A stretch of DNA of 64,000 nt from Mesorhizobium wenxiniae (GCF_002284535.1 NZ_NPKH01000020.1:1054001-1118000), one strand, 5' to 3'. Shown: positions 1 to 9,273, counted from the stretch's first letter. Numbers and translations are program-made. Notes: generated from the letters alone by a model not told the origin.

Positions 1-273
1 CGCCATGAAGCCGTTGTAGCCGGACGGACCGCTGCTCGGCTCCTCGTTGGGATGGCTGACCGGATCGCTGCCGTAGTAGAAGAAAATCCGTCCCACCTTC
101 TGGTTCGGATGTACCTTGAGATGCGCGGCATCATAGACACGCCCGAAACAGGCATCCTTGCCGTCCGGGCTGAGTTCGGTGAGCTTAGGCGTATCCTCGG
201 CAAAGGCGGTGCCGGCAACAGCGGCAAGCAAGGCGACACCAAGTCCGGCGCCCACAATGGTATTCGATGTCAT
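1..273 (-). CDS. Secreted protein, 3' part cut off by window edge
   Basis: The visible 91 residues begin with a typical Sec signal peptide (MTSNTIVGAGLGVALLAAVA..., predicted cut after AFA). The mature part starts EDTPKLTELSPDGKDACFG and holds one cysteine and the motif VGRIFFYYGSDPVSHPNEEP. A strong GGAGGGG ribosome binding site sits just upstream of the ATG. It is divergent from the DsrE gene at 369. I do not recognise the family; an exported protein is all that can be said. The C-terminus lies outside the window. Confidence 0.7.
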   Translation of the reverse strand, partial: MTSNTIVGAGLGVALLAAVAGTAFAEDTPKLTELSPDGKDACFGRVYDAAHLKVHPNQKVGRIFFYYGSDPVSHPNEEPSSGPSGYNGFMA

Positions 274-368
274 CTGCCCCTCCTCGCCCGACAGGACGTG
301 ACTTCAATTTATGCTAGGATCGAGGCCGAAGCCACGCAATTTGCGAGGACGGCATTCTGGAGAACGAC

Positions 369-809
369 ATGATGCGACGCCGCGATATTTTCCGCTTGAG
401 CCTTGCCGGATCCGCCGGCCTTTTCGGGCTGCGCCCGGTCAAGGCAGCGGCCGTGGAAGAGGAAAGGCAGAAGGTCGCCTATCACCTCAGCGACCTCGAC
501 AAGGTCGGGTTCGTTTTGGGCAATATCAAGAACCATTATGAGGGCACCGGCGGCAAGGTCGACATCGTGCTGGTCGTGTATGGCCCGGCACTCGCCGCTT
601 TCAAGTCGAAGAGCGCGTCAGCTGCCATTTCCAGCCGTTTTTCCGGCCTGGTCCGCGACGGGCTGACCTCACATGCCTGCGCCAACACCATGCATGGCAT
701 GGATGTTGCGCTCACCGATCTGCTCGACGGCTTTCATGCCGCCGAGACCGGCGGTGTCGTCAAGCTCGCCGAATTGCAGCACCAGGGCTACGCCTATTTG
801 CGGCCCTGA
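369..809 (+). CDS. Tat-exported DsrE/DsrF-like protein
   Basis: The 146-residue protein starts MMRRRDIFRLSLAGSAGLFG, a twin-arginine-like signal followed by a hydrophobic stretch. The mature part (KVAYHLSDLDKVGFVLGNIKNH ... VDIVLVVYGPAL) matches the DsrE fold found in periplasmic sulfur-relay-like proteins, with a single conserved-looking Cys in SHACANTMHGM. Its partner or substrate cannot be told. Start is at one of two adjacent ATG codons (369 or 372) behind GGAG. It may form a unit with the SDR gene that follows 70 nt later. Confidence 0.7.
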   Translation: MMRRRDIFRLSLAGSAGLFGLRPVKAAAVEEERQKVAYHLSDLDKVGFVLGNIKNHYEGTGGKVDIVLVVYGPALAAFKSKSASAAISSRFSGLVRDGLTSHACANTMHGMDVALTDLLDGFHAAETGGVVKLAELQHQGYAYLRP

Positions 810-878
810 ACCTCTACTGACTTGAACATGAGGGCGGCGAGGCCCTACGAAGGGTGGGAGAGTCCCGGAGGAATAGAC

Positions 879-1679
879 GTGCCAGCCACCATAACCGCCA
901 TTGTCACCCCCACCCTGGTCATCCCCGACCTCGCCGGCAAGGCGGTGCTGATCACCGGCGCTTCGACCGGCATCGGGGCGGCACTTGCACTGGCCTACGC
1001 CGCGCAGAAATGCCGCGTCGCACTGCATTACAATTCGAGTCGGGCAGCTGCCGAAAACCTGGCCGGGACCATCCGCACCGGAGGCGGCGAGGTATTCCTG
1101 ATCCAGGGCGATTTCTCGATCTCCGCCGATGTCGAGCGCGTCGTCGAGGACAGCGCGCAACACTTCGGCCGGCTCGATGGCCTGGTCAACAATGCCGGCG
1201 GCATGCTTGGCCGCGTACCCTATGCCGAGCAGACCGAGGCGCATTACGACGCGGTGATGGATCTCAACGCCCGCTCCGTGCTGACCGCCTCGCGCAAGGC
1301 GATGCCATGGCTGAAGCGCCAGGGCGGCTTCATCGTCAACACCTCGTCGATTGCGGCGCGCAATGGCGCCGGCGGCGGCGCCGGCCTTTATGGCTCGGCC
1401 AAGGCCTTCGTCTCCAATGTGACCCGCGGCATGGCCAAGGAACTGATCGGCTTCAACATCCGCGTCAACGCGGTGGCGCCGGGCACCATCGCGACGCCTT
1501 TCCATGAGCGCTATTCGACCGAGGAGCACATGAAGGGCATGGTTGCTACCATTCCGCAGGGCCGCGCCGGCACGCCCGAGGACTGCGTCGGCGCCTATCT
1601 GTTCCTCTCGTCCGCTCTGTTGAGCGGTTACATCACCGGCCAGGTGATCGAGGTGAATGGTGGCCAGTTGATGCCGTGA
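879..1679 (+). CDS. Short-chain dehydrogenase/reductase (SDR)
   Basis: Cytosolic NAD(P)-dependent oxidoreductase of unknown substrate. It shows the cofactor motif TGASTGIG (residues 26-33), NNAGG, the catalytic Ser in NTSSIAA and YGSAK (Tyr-x-x-x-Lys), and the usual C-terminal SGYITGQVIEVNGG. I place the start at GTG 879 because GGAGG at 867-871 lies 7 nt before it; an upstream in-frame ATG at 822 would add 19 residues that lack SDR character. The short ABM-domain gene at 1726 follows closely and is probably co-transcribed. Confidence 0.85.
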   Translation: MPATITAIVTPTLVIPDLAGKAVLITGASTGIGAALALAYAAQKCRVALHYNSSRAAAENLAGTIRTGGGEVFLIQGDFSISADVERVVEDSAQHFGRLDGLVNNAGGMLGRVPYAEQTEAHYDAVMDLNARSVLTASRKAMPWLKRQGGFIVNTSSIAARNGAGGGAGLYGSAKAFVSNVTRGMAKELIGFNIRVNAVAPGTIATPFHERYSTEEHMKGMVATIPQGRAGTPEDCVGAYLFLSSALLSGYITGQVIEVNGGQLMP

Positions 1680-1725
1680 GCGGCGACCTGCATGCTTACC
1701 GCGGAAGCCAACGGAGAAAACGGCA

Positions 1726-2034
1726 ATGTACGGTCTGATCGGCAAGATGCGGGCGACACGCGGCCAGCGCGACGCAATGATGGATGTCCTGCTTGCCAGC
1801 ACCGGCGCCATGCCTGGCTGCCTGAGCTACATCATCGCCACCGATCCGGCCGATGCCGACGCGATCTGGGTGACCGAAGTGTGGACCGACCAGGCAAGCC
1901 ACAAGGCTTCGCTGCAACTGCCGGAAGTCCAGGCGGCGATTGCCAAGGCGCGGCCGATCATCGCCGGCTTCGAATTCCAGGTCGAGACCCGGCCCGTAGG
2001 CGGCTTCGGCCTGCCGGCCGTCAAAACCGGCTGA
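1726..2034 (+). CDS. Antibiotic biosynthesis monooxygenase (ABM) domain protein
   Basis: A 102-residue single-domain protein with the ABM ferredoxin-like fold pattern: MYGLIGKMRATRGQRDAMMDVLL, then GCLSYIIATDPADADAIWVTEVWTD, then a helix before VETRPVGGFG. Family members are small dimeric monooxygenases or heme/quinone-handling enzymes; the substrate here is unknown. GGAG lies 9-12 nt before the ATG. It sits 46 nt after the SDR gene, suggesting one transcript. Confidence 0.75.
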   Translation: MYGLIGKMRATRGQRDAMMDVLLASTGAMPGCLSYIIATDPADADAIWVTEVWTDQASHKASLQLPEVQAAIAKARPIIAGFEFQVETRPVGGFGLPAVKTG

Positions 2035-2104
2035 CGCCTGGGCTGACGCATTTTTCACCGCCGCGGGGGTTCGCATCTCCCCGCTTCGGGGCTAAGACCG
2101 AAAA

Positions 2105-3193
2105 ATGGATTCCCTGCCAGACCAGCCGACCGTCGAACGCATGGCGCGGGTGCCCAAAGTCTGGCAGTGGCTGGCACTGCTGATCTTCTCGATCCTGTTT
2201 GCCGGCGCGCTTGAATTCGGCGCCTTGCCGGCAGCGCTGCTGATCGGACCGATGCTGGCGGCGATCCTGGCCGGCACCAACGGCGCCACGGTGCGCGTGC
2301 CGCGCCCTTTGTTCGGCGCCGCCCAGGCGATCGTTGGCTGCCTTGTCGCCGCTTCGATCTCCCCTGACATCTTTCCGGTCTTCTACAAGGAATGGCCGCT
2401 GTTCCTCGGCACCGTGGTGGCGACCGTTGCGGCGTCCAGCCTGCTCGGCTGGCTGATCAGCCGCTGGCGCATCCTGCCCGGCACCACTGCCGTCTGGGGC
2501 TCATCGCCGGGCGCGGCCACCGCCATGGTGCTGATGGCAGGCGCCTTCGGCGCCGATCAGCGCCTCGTCGCCTTCATGCAATATCTGCGCGTCATCTTCG
2601 TCTCGGTGACTGCCGCACTTGTTGCAAAGATGTGGGTCGACACATCAGGCATCGAGGTCCCGGCCGTCATCTGGTTCCCGCCGATCGATCCAACAGCCTT
2701 TGCCGGGACACTTGGCGTGGCGCTCGTCGGCAGCCTCATCGGAAAGCTGCTCAGGCTGCCGTCACCCTTCTTCCTCGGCACCTTCATTTTCGGCACTGCT
2801 GTGCATCTCGGACTAGGCGTGCCGATGCAGTTGCCGCCTTGGCTGCTTGCCCTCGGCTATACGATGATCGGCTGGACCATCGGCCTGAATTTCACCAGGG
2901 CAATTCTGCAGCACGCGACGCGGGCGCTGCCGCAGATCGTCGGTTCGATCATCATCCTCATCGCCTTCTGCGGCGGTCTCGGCTTCATGATCAGTCATGT
3001 GCTCGGCATCGATCCGCTGACCGCCTATCTGGCGACCAGCCCCGGCGGCATGGACAGCGTCGCCATCATCGCCGCCGCCGCACAGCACGTCGACATGTCC
3101 TTCGTCATGGCGCTGCAATCGGCCCGCTTCCTCGTCGTGCTGCTGGTCGGACCGAGCGTGGCGCGGCTGGTGGCGCGAAGTCTGAGGGAATAG
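2105..3193 (+). CDS. AbrB-family integral membrane protein
   Basis: The 362-residue protein is almost entirely hydrophobic with about ten membrane segments and resembles the AbrB family (Pfam AmoA/AbrB-like, PF05145) often misnamed ammonia monooxygenase. The repeated motif GSSPGAATAMVLMAGAFGAD and its second-half counterpart TSPGGMDSVAIIAAA are typical of the duplicated family fold. Function is unproven; transport or transport regulation is plausible. It is preceded by a GC-rich gap after the ABM gene and followed by the leuA leader. Confidence 0.75.
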   Translation: MDSLPDQPTVERMARVPKVWQWLALLIFSILFAGALEFGALPAALLIGPMLAAILAGTNGATVRVPRPLFGAAQAIVGCLVAASISPDIFPVFYKEWPLFLGTVVATVAASSLLGWLISRWRILPGTTAVWGSSPGAATAMVLMAGAFGADQRLVAFMQYLRVIFVSVTAALVAKMWVDTSGIEVPAVIWFPPIDPTAFAGTLGVALVGSLIGKLLRLPSPFFLGTFIFGTAVHLGLGVPMQLPPWLLALGYTMIGWTIGLNFTRAILQHATRALPQIVGSIIILIAFCGGLGFMISHVLGIDPLTAYLATSPGGMDSVAIIAAAAQHVDMSFVMALQSARFLVVLLVGPSVARLVARSLRE

Positions 3194-3366
3194 AGGTAAT
3201 TTGCGGCTCCAGAAAGACCTGCGGCGCTGTCACCTAAATGGATCAGGCGCGACGCAATCTGCTCGCGGCCGCTGAAGGACCAGCCCAAGTCGCACAGGAC
3301 TGCGTCGTGTAGGTATAGGAAACGCCAGTCGTTCGGCCCCACTTGCCTCTCTTTGGCTGCTCCTGT

Positions 3367-3498
3367 ATGAAAACCGCCATGATCAACCGCGCCACCTCCG
3401 TCGCTTCCCGTCAGACCGGCTTTGCTGGCGAGACCGTGCGCGCGCTTGCTTCCGCTCTGCTGCTTCTCGGCCTTATCGGCGATCGCCGGGTTCGCTGA
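3367..3498 (+). CDS. leuL: Putative leuA leader peptide (43 aa, Leu-rich)
   Basis: A short reading frame ATGAAAACC... encodes 43 residues with the run ALASALLLLGLIGDRR just before its stop: six Leu and one Ile codons within a dozen. It ends immediately before a strong hairpin (3495-3545) and 157 nt upstream of leuA. This is the layout of an amino-acid attenuator: ribosome stalling at Leu codons would choose between RNA folds. Inference rests on composition and position only; no family match was tested. Confidence 0.6.
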   Translation: MKTAMINRATSVASRQTGFAGETVRALASALLLLGLIGDRRVR

Positions 3499-3544
3499 AG
3501 GAGCGCCCGGCGGTCGAACCGCCGCTCACGCGCATGCTCCTTGG
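3495..3544 (+). promoter_or_regulatory. Predicted attenuator hairpin upstream of leuA
   Basis: Directly after the Leu-rich leader peptide, AAGGAGC pairs with GCTCCTT, enclosing an inner stem GGCGGT-CGAA-CCGCC. A second GC-rich inverted segment (GCGGATCCCGCGAGCCGCC) precedes the leuA ribosome binding site. No clear T-run follows the first hairpin, so whether it terminates transcription or blocks translation is open. Confidence 0.5.
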
Positions 3545-3655
3545 CCAGTCTCAAAATTGGCAAGTCACATCAAACGAATGAACATCTGGTAAAGGCGCCG
3601 CTCGGCACCAAATCCGCCTGAAGGCGGATCCCGCGAGCCGCCGGGAGAGACGACA

Positions 3656-5395
3656 ATGAACGCACGAGAAGAGATCCGCGCCGACAGCGGGGAGATGGGC
3701 AAGGATGCAGCCCGGGGCATGCCGGAGGCAGCCCGGAAATACCAACCCTACCCGACGGTCGGTCTCACCGACCGCATTTGGCCTTCGAAGGTCATCGACA
3801 AAGCGCCGATCTGGTGCTCGGTCGACCTGCGCGACGGCAACCAGGCGCTGATCGACCCGATGGGGCACGAGCGCAAGGCGCGCATGTTCGCCCTGCTCCT
3901 CGACATGGGCTTCAAAGAGATCGAGATCGGCTTCCCGTCGGCCTCGCAGACCGATTTCGATTTCGCCCGCTGGTGCATCGAAGAGGGCAATGTCTCAGCC
4001 CATGTCTCGCTGCAGGTACTGGTGCAGTGCCGACCGGAACTGATCACCCGCACCTTCGAGGCGCTGCAGGGCGCCACCAACCCGATCGTGCATTTCTATA
4101 ATTCGACCAGCGAATTGCAGCGCCGCGTCGTCTTCGAGAAGGACGTTGCCGGCATCAGGCGGATCGCCACCGATGCGGCCAAGATGATCACCGACATGGC
4201 GGCGAAGGCCGGCGGCGGTTATCGTTTTGAATATTCGCCGGAGAGCTTTACCGGCACCGAGCTCGAAGTGGCGCTGGAAATCTGCAACGCCGTCACCGAA
4301 ATCGTGAAGCCGACGGCGGAAAACAAGCTGATCATCAACCTGCCGTCCACGGTCGAGATGTCGACACCCAACATCTATGCCGATCGCATCGAATGGATGT
4401 GCCGCAATCTCGACAACCGCGAGAACCTGCTCATTTCGTTGCATCCGCACAACGACCGCGGCACCGGCGTTGCCACCACCGAACTCGGTCTGATGGCGGG
4501 TGCGGACCGCGTCGAAGGCACGCTGTTCGGCAATGGCGAGCGCACCGGCAATGTCGACATCGTCACGCTGGCGCTCAACATGTACACGCAAGGCGTCGAT
4601 CCCGAGCTCGACTGCTCCGACATCAATCGGATGAAGGACGTCTATGAATATTCGAACCAGTTGAAGATCCCCGAGCGCCATCCCTATGTCGGCGAGCTCG
4701 TCTATACGGCCTTTTCAGGCTCGCACCAGGATGCCATCAACAAAGGCATGAAGGCGTTGCGCAAGGCCAACACGCCGTACTGGGAAGTGCCTTATCTGCC
4801 GATCGACCCGGCCGATGTCGGGCGCAATTACGAGGCGATCATCCGCATCAACTCGCAGTCCGGCAAGGGCGGCATCGCCTATGTGCTGCAGGCGGACTAC
4901 GGCCTCAACCTGCCGCGCAACCTGCAGATCGAGTTCAGTCAAGCGATCCAGGCGATCACCGACGCCGAAGGCAAGGAGGTGCCGGCCAAGCGCATCTATG
5001 AGCGTTTTCTCGACACCTATGTCGATCAGCCCGGCGCGCGGCTGAAGTTCCTCGACCACCACACCTATCCGGACCTTGAGACCAAGGGGCAGCGTGCGGT
5101 GGAGGCCATCATCCTCGACAGGGGCAAGGAGGTGACGATTTCAGGCTCCGGAACCGGCCCGATCGACGGCTTTGTCGACGCGCTGTCGCGCCATGTCGGC
5201 GTGCCGATGTCGGTGCTCGACTATTCGGAGCACTCCATGCAGCGCGGCTCGAATGCCTCGGCCATCTCCTATGTCGAGATGGAGCATCCCGGCGGCAAGC
5301 TGTTCGGCGCCGGCATCAACACCAACATCGTGGCCGCTTCGCTGGAAGCCGTGGTTTCCGCCGCCAATCGCATTGTCGGCCGAAAGGTCGAGTAG
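3656..5395 (+). CDS. leuA: 2-isopropylmalate synthase
   Basis: Condenses acetyl-CoA with 2-oxoisovalerate, the first committed step of leucine biosynthesis, in the cytosol. The 579-residue protein is the long (type 2) form: HMGL-type TIM barrel with the metal-binding motif SVDLRDGNQAL near residue 60, HPHNDRGTG, GNGERTGN, and a C-terminal regulatory domain ending SAANRIVGRKVE where leucine feedback normally acts. The ATG follows GGGAGAG. A Leu-rich leader and hairpin lie upstream, suggesting leucine-dependent attenuation. Confidence 0.95.
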   Translation: MNAREEIRADSGEMGKDAARGMPEAARKYQPYPTVGLTDRIWPSKVIDKAPIWCSVDLRDGNQALIDPMGHERKARMFALLLDMGFKEIEIGFPSASQTDFDFARWCIEEGNVSAHVSLQVLVQCRPELITRTFEALQGATNPIVHFYNSTSELQRRVVFEKDVAGIRRIATDAAKMITDMAAKAGGGYRFEYSPESFTGTELEVALEICNAVTEIVKPTAENKLIINLPSTVEMSTPNIYADRIEWMCRNLDNRENLLISLHPHNDRGTGVATTELGLMAGADRVEGTLFGNGERTGNVDIVTLALNMYTQGVDPELDCSDINRMKDVYEYSNQLKIPERHPYVGELVYTAFSGSHQDAINKGMKALRKANTPYWEVPYLPIDPADVGRNYEAIIRINSQSGKGGIAYVLQADYGLNLPRNLQIEFSQAIQAITDAEGKEVPAKRIYERFLDTYVDQPGARLKFLDHHTYPDLETKGQRAVEAIILDRGKEVTISGSGTGPIDGFVDALSRHVGVPMSVLDYSEHSMQRGSNASAISYVEMEHPGGKLFGAGINTNIVAASLEAVVSAANRIVGRKVE

Positions 5396-5496
5396 AGCAA
5401 TCCCAGGAAAAGTGTGTAGCGGTTTTCCGTCCGAATTGCGTAAAAACAAATACTTAGAGCCGTTCGTCGGTTCTACCAAAGATGAACCGCTCTAGA
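5391..5496. repeat. Dispersed rhizobial intergenic repeat (copy 1)
   Basis: The segment after leuA (GAGCAATCCCAGGAAAAGTG... AGCGGTTTTCCGTCC ... AGAGCCGTTCG ... ATGAACCGCTCT) is a partly palindromic element of the kind scattered between genes in Mesorhizobium and relatives. The AGCGGTTTT core recurs at 12.6 and 16.0 kb. The rest of the gap up to 5691 shows no gene. Confidence 0.55.
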
Positions 5497-5691
5497 CAAG
5501 CTGTCGAAAGCTAACAGCGCTGGAGCAAGATGAACCCACATGGTATCTTCTTGCTCTGGCCTTTCGCGCCATTAACCACCGGAAAATTATCCGGTGGGGT
5601 ACGCGATCGCATAATGGATGCATGCTTGTATGGCAGTGCAGGCTCTATATGATTGCGTCTCAACCTGTGCCGACTTCGAAAGGATCGACAC

Positions 5692-7470
5692 TTGCAGCAT
5701 GCCACGCCTGCCGCCCCCGCAGTGCGCGAGACGTTGGAGCGATTGCTAGCCAGCGAAACGTTCGGGAGATCCGAACGAGCGCGTAAGCTGCTTCGCTATC
5801 TGGTCGAGCGCGAGCAGGCAGGCGAAGCCGACAAGCTCAAGGGCTTTTCCATCGCGATGGATGTTTTCGGCAAGGACGGCGATTTCGATCCGTCGACCGA
5901 CGCCGTGGTCCGGGTGCAGGCGGGCAGGCTGCGCGAGCTTCTGCAGCATTACTTCGCCAATGAGGGCGTTGCCGAGCCGATCCGCATCGCCATTCCGCGT
6001 GGCGGCTATGTTCCATCCTATGAACTCAACGCGATCCGCCTGCCGGCCGAGCCGGCGCCGAAGGAACACACCGAGGCGGCTGCAACCTTGTCGGGATCGC
6101 TCGAAGAACCCCGTATGGCCGCACCTGCCGTATCGTTGATGTCCCCTGTCGTTCGCGAGCCGGCGCCGTCGCTGCTGCGCCATCTCCAGTTCTTCTGGTT
6201 GGCGATCGCTCTGGTCATCGCCATGCTGGGCGTGCTGATCCTTCGCCAGGGAAGCGGCGCATTGCTGGCGGGAAGCGATGCCGCTTCGACGATCGAAAAC
6301 GCGGTGGCAACCGGCAGCATTGCGCCATGGGCTCCGATTGAAAGCCTTCCGCTCGTCTACATTGCGGTGAAAACCAACAGCGCCGAGGCTGCCCGCGTCG
6401 CGGCATCGCTGCGCGCCGGCCTCAGCAGCTTCGACACGGTCAACTTCATCGGTCGGGACGCCGACGGCCCGCCCGATCCGGTCACCGATGCAATCAGCTT
6501 CGTATTCGACGTCTTGCCGGGACCAACGGCGGGCGATGTCACTCTGGAGCTTCAAAGCGTGGCGACCGGACGGGTCCTGCTGTCACGCAACTTGACTGCC
6601 GCCGACAGCACACCCTCCACCGTCGAGGATAGTGTCGCCGGCATTTTGAGTTCGGCCGTTCCCGCCTCTGGCACGATCTACAACTACATCGAACAGAGCG
6701 GCCTTCAGACCGGCCTGACGGAATGTCTGCTGCTCAACGACAAGTACTATCTCGACCAGGGCGCCAAAACCCATGAGGCTGCCTATCGCTGTCTCGAAAA
6801 CCTGATCAACCGGGATGCGAAATCGTCACTCGTCTATTCGGAGCTCGCGACCCTGCATCTCGAGGCGGCCACAGATCACTACGCCTATCCGGCCGGCGCC
6901 ACGATCGAACAGGCGATGTCGCTTGCCCGTCGCGCCGTGCAGATGGGGCCGACCAGTCCCTATGCCCACCGTGCCTATGGCTATCTCAATTCCCGCCTCG
7001 GCAATTCGGAGGAATCGATCCGCTGGATGCACAAGGCCTACGAACTCAACCCTTACGACCTCAGCATGGCGGCAGCTTACGCCTATGGGCTGATTTTTGC
7101 CGGCAGGTATAGGGAGGGAACACCTATCCTAGCTCACGCCGCCGAAACTTCCAGCGCCCATCCGACCTGGTGGGACTACGGGCTTTTCGTCGGGCAGTTC
7201 ATGGCGGGCGATATGAATAAGGCCGCGCTTGCCAGTGATGCGTTGCAAGCGACGCCCACGAAATCGCACTATCTGGCTGCGCGGCTGATCGGCGCGAAGG
7301 CAACCGGCCGCAATCAACTGGCGCACGAACTCGCGGACGAGATGACTGTCAAATTCCCGAAATTCGCTGCAGATCCGCGCGCAACCTTTGTCAAGCGGAG
7401 ATACCCCGCCGATCTGATCGACCGGCTGGTCGAGGCCTTGCGTGCCGCCGGGCTCGGCAATGCCAGCTAG
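5692..7470 (+). CDS. TPR membrane protein with N-terminal DNA-binding-like domain
   Basis: About 592 residues. The N-terminal ~110 residues (ETLERLLASETFGRSERA, ... STDAVVRVQAGRLRELL ... IPRGGYVPSY) form a conserved cytosolic domain, seen in rhizobial proteins often misannotated as adenylate cyclases. One membrane helix (FFWLAIALVIAMLGVLIL) follows, then a periplasmic region with TPR-like helical repeats (SPYAHRAYGYLNSRLGNSEESIRWMHKAYELNP). It is probably a signal-transducing membrane protein. I prefer TTG 5692 because AAAGGA lies 7 nt before it; TTG 5653 and GTG 5722 are alternatives, and no ATG is available. Confidence 0.65.
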   Translation: MQHATPAAPAVRETLERLLASETFGRSERARKLLRYLVEREQAGEADKLKGFSIAMDVFGKDGDFDPSTDAVVRVQAGRLRELLQHYFANEGVAEPIRIAIPRGGYVPSYELNAIRLPAEPAPKEHTEAAATLSGSLEEPRMAAPAVSLMSPVVREPAPSLLRHLQFFWLAIALVIAMLGVLILRQGSGALLAGSDAASTIENAVATGSIAPWAPIESLPLVYIAVKTNSAEAARVAASLRAGLSSFDTVNFIGRDADGPPDPVTDAISFVFDVLPGPTAGDVTLELQSVATGRVLLSRNLTAADSTPSTVEDSVAGILSSAVPASGTIYNYIEQSGLQTGLTECLLLNDKYYLDQGAKTHEAAYRCLENLINRDAKSSLVYSELATLHLEAATDHYAYPAGATIEQAMSLARRAVQMGPTSPYAHRAYGYLNSRLGNSEESIRWMHKAYELNPYDLSMAAAYAYGLIFAGRYREGTPILAHAAETSSAHPTWWDYGLFVGQFMAGDMNKAALASDALQATPTKSHYLAARLIGAKATGRNQLAHELADEMTVKFPKFAADPRATFVKRRYPADLIDRLVEALRAAGLGNAS

Positions 7471-7590
7471 CGCTTCTAACGCACGGCTGATCGCGGAAAT
7501 TTTACTGGCCATCGACTTGGACAAGGCGCAGTCGAGCCAAAATCTGGAATCTCGCGTCCTGTTTGATTTTGCAATAAAACCTTAAAATTC

Positions 7591-8415
7591 ATGATTTCAT
7601 CCCTTTACGCTGCCGAACGGGGCGCCGGCCCGAAGACGGTTGTCTTCCTGCATGGCTTCGGCGGTTGTCACGGCGACTGGCAGGAGGTGATTTCGACACT
7701 GGCACTTGGTTCACGGACGCTGGCCTATGATCTTCCGGGCCATGGGCTATCCCTCGATTTCCCGGGTGGTGGCCCGGCCAAGGCGGCCGCTCGGGCCGTT
7801 CTTGCAAACCTCGCCGCACGCAGAATTAGGAGGGTGCATCTCGTCGGCCATTCGATGGGCGGTGCGGCGGCAGTGCTGATGGCATTGGCCGAGCCCGAAA
7901 GGATAGCCTCGCTGACGCTTCTGGCGCCGGGCGGTTTTGGGACTGAGATCAACGGGCCGCTGTTGCGCCGTTACGCCGCCGCTGCCGGCAAGAGTGAAAT
8001 TCGCGCCTGCCTGGCCGCCATGTCCGGACCGCGAAGCCTGCCCTCGGAGCGCATCGTGGATATGCTTGGCGAAATGCGTGCGCGTCTCGGCCAGTTGCAG
8101 AAACTTGTCGAGATCGCGGCCTCTATGACCAGGGGTGATCGGCAGGGCGTCATCTCGCGCGAACGGCTCGAAACACTTGATATGCCGGTGATGGTGGTTT
8201 GGGGGATAGATGACGCGGTGCTGCCCTTCACACAGGCCGATAGTCTGCCGGCGCATTTCCACCTGCACCACGTGTTGGAGGCCGGCCATATGCTGGTCGA
8301 GGAAGCGCCCGGTCTTATCGCCGAGATCGTCCGCCGCAACATGAAACGCCGCAGCAGGCCGCATCGTCCAAAATCCGCCGCCGCGGCGGATCGATCCCTG
8401 CCTGCCAAAGATTGA
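7591..8415 (+). CDS. Alpha/beta hydrolase
   Basis: The 274-residue protein shows the hydrolase fold: HGFGGCHGDW oxyanion region, nucleophile elbow GHSMGG (Ser88), acid region VVWGIDDAVLPF and catalytic His in EAGHMLVEEAP. It resembles esterase/dehydrolipoyl-acyltransferase-like hydrolases; the substrate is unknown. The C-terminal 25 residues (KRRSRPHRPKSAAAADRSL) are basic and probably disordered. It starts right after an AT-rich promoter-like stretch and stands alone. Confidence 0.85.
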   Translation: MISSLYAAERGAGPKTVVFLHGFGGCHGDWQEVISTLALGSRTLAYDLPGHGLSLDFPGGGPAKAAARAVLANLAARRIRRVHLVGHSMGGAAAVLMALAEPERIASLTLLAPGGFGTEINGPLLRRYAAAAGKSEIRACLAAMSGPRSLPSERIVDMLGEMRARLGQLQKLVEIAASMTRGDRQGVISRERLETLDMPVMVVWGIDDAVLPFTQADSLPAHFHLHHVLEAGHMLVEEAPGLIAEIVRRNMKRRSRPHRPKSAAAADRSLPAKD

Positions 8416-8535
8416 TGGTGCGGCTTCGGGCTGGCTTTGGTCTGGTAAGCCGCTTAACGGCTTATCGATCTCGCAAGTGCATTTTGCCAACGGCTGTGTT
8501 AATTCGGTGTTAACCAAACCCGCGAGGCAACGCCG

Positions 8536-9159
8536 ATGAAGGATGCAGGCGAGAACATCACCCAGATCGATCAGTCGCGAAAACTGTCCGACGCCATACG
8601 CGACGTGAAAAACGCCTTCGCCGACCGCGACGACGTCGTAGTCGACATGCGCGAGGCGCATCGCATGCGGCTCGATTTGCTTGCCGCCGAACTCGCGCCC
8701 ATCTTCGCCGACGTGCCCGCCGACATGGACAATTTCGACTTCGCCGTCTCGTCCGGGCTGCAGCCGCGCCTATGGATCGACGCCGTCAGCCATGTCGCCA
8801 TGGGGCGCGACCGCCGCACCTATCGCTTCCTCAAGGACACACGCATCGGCCGGGTGGTGCTCGCCGAATCAACCGAGATGAAACCGGTTGCCGATCAGGT
8901 GACGCGCTACGTCGCGGAGCGCGTCGTCGAACGCCAGCGAATGATGGAAGGCGGGGTCGAGCAGGCTGTCGCCAGCCTGAAACGTGCCTTGGTCCCGGAA
9001 GCCGAGCCGCCACTGCGATCCGTGCGGCGCGGCAAGGGTTGGTCGGCGTTTCTCTCCGGTCTTGGCCTGATCGCCGCCGGCGCCCTGGTCGGGCTGGCTG
9101 TATCGATCGTGTTGTTCTGGGACCGCCTTGTTGCGATGGGACTGGTTTTTAGACCATGA
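8536..9159 (+). CDS. Hypothetical protein with C-terminal membrane anchor
   Basis: A 207-residue protein with no family I recognise. The first ~165 residues are soluble and charged (MREAHRMRLDLLAAELAPIF, GLQPRLWIDAVSHVAMGRDRRTYRF), followed by one or two hydrophobic segments (FLSGLGLIAAGALVGLAVSIVLFW) at the C-terminus, indicating a tail-anchored inner-membrane protein. The preceding GAGGCAACGCCG supplies a ribosome binding site. Confidence 0.65.
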   Translation: MKDAGENITQIDQSRKLSDAIRDVKNAFADRDDVVVDMREAHRMRLDLLAAELAPIFADVPADMDNFDFAVSSGLQPRLWIDAVSHVAMGRDRRTYRFLKDTRIGRVVLAESTEMKPVADQVTRYVAERVVERQRMMEGGVEQAVASLKRALVPEAEPPLRSVRRGKGWSAFLSGLGLIAAGALVGLAVSIVLFWDRLVAMGLVFRP

Positions 9160-9273
9160 CCCTGAACCGAAGGTCCGCGTAGCCAATAGTGGAACCCGGT
9201 TTTCGGAAAAGCTCATGGTCAAACAAGAAGATAGAGCCCCATCCCGATTCCATCGGGATGGAATAGGCTCTAG
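9160..9273. repeat. Dispersed intergenic repeat (copy 2) with hairpin
   Basis: This gap holds GGAACCCGGTTTTCGGAAAAG followed by AGAGCCCC-ATCCCGATTCCATCGGGAT-GGAATAGGCTCT, a strong stem. The same ATCCCGAT...ATCGGGAT stem followed by GGCTCT recurs after mnmA at 24.49 kb, so both belong to one repeat family; it may also act as a terminator between the convergent genes. Confidence 0.6.

Noticed and set aside
669..1811. Long minus-strand ORF (380 aa) opposite the first SDR gene
   Set aside because: Shadow of a high-GC gene; no family features, whereas the plus strand has full SDR motifs.
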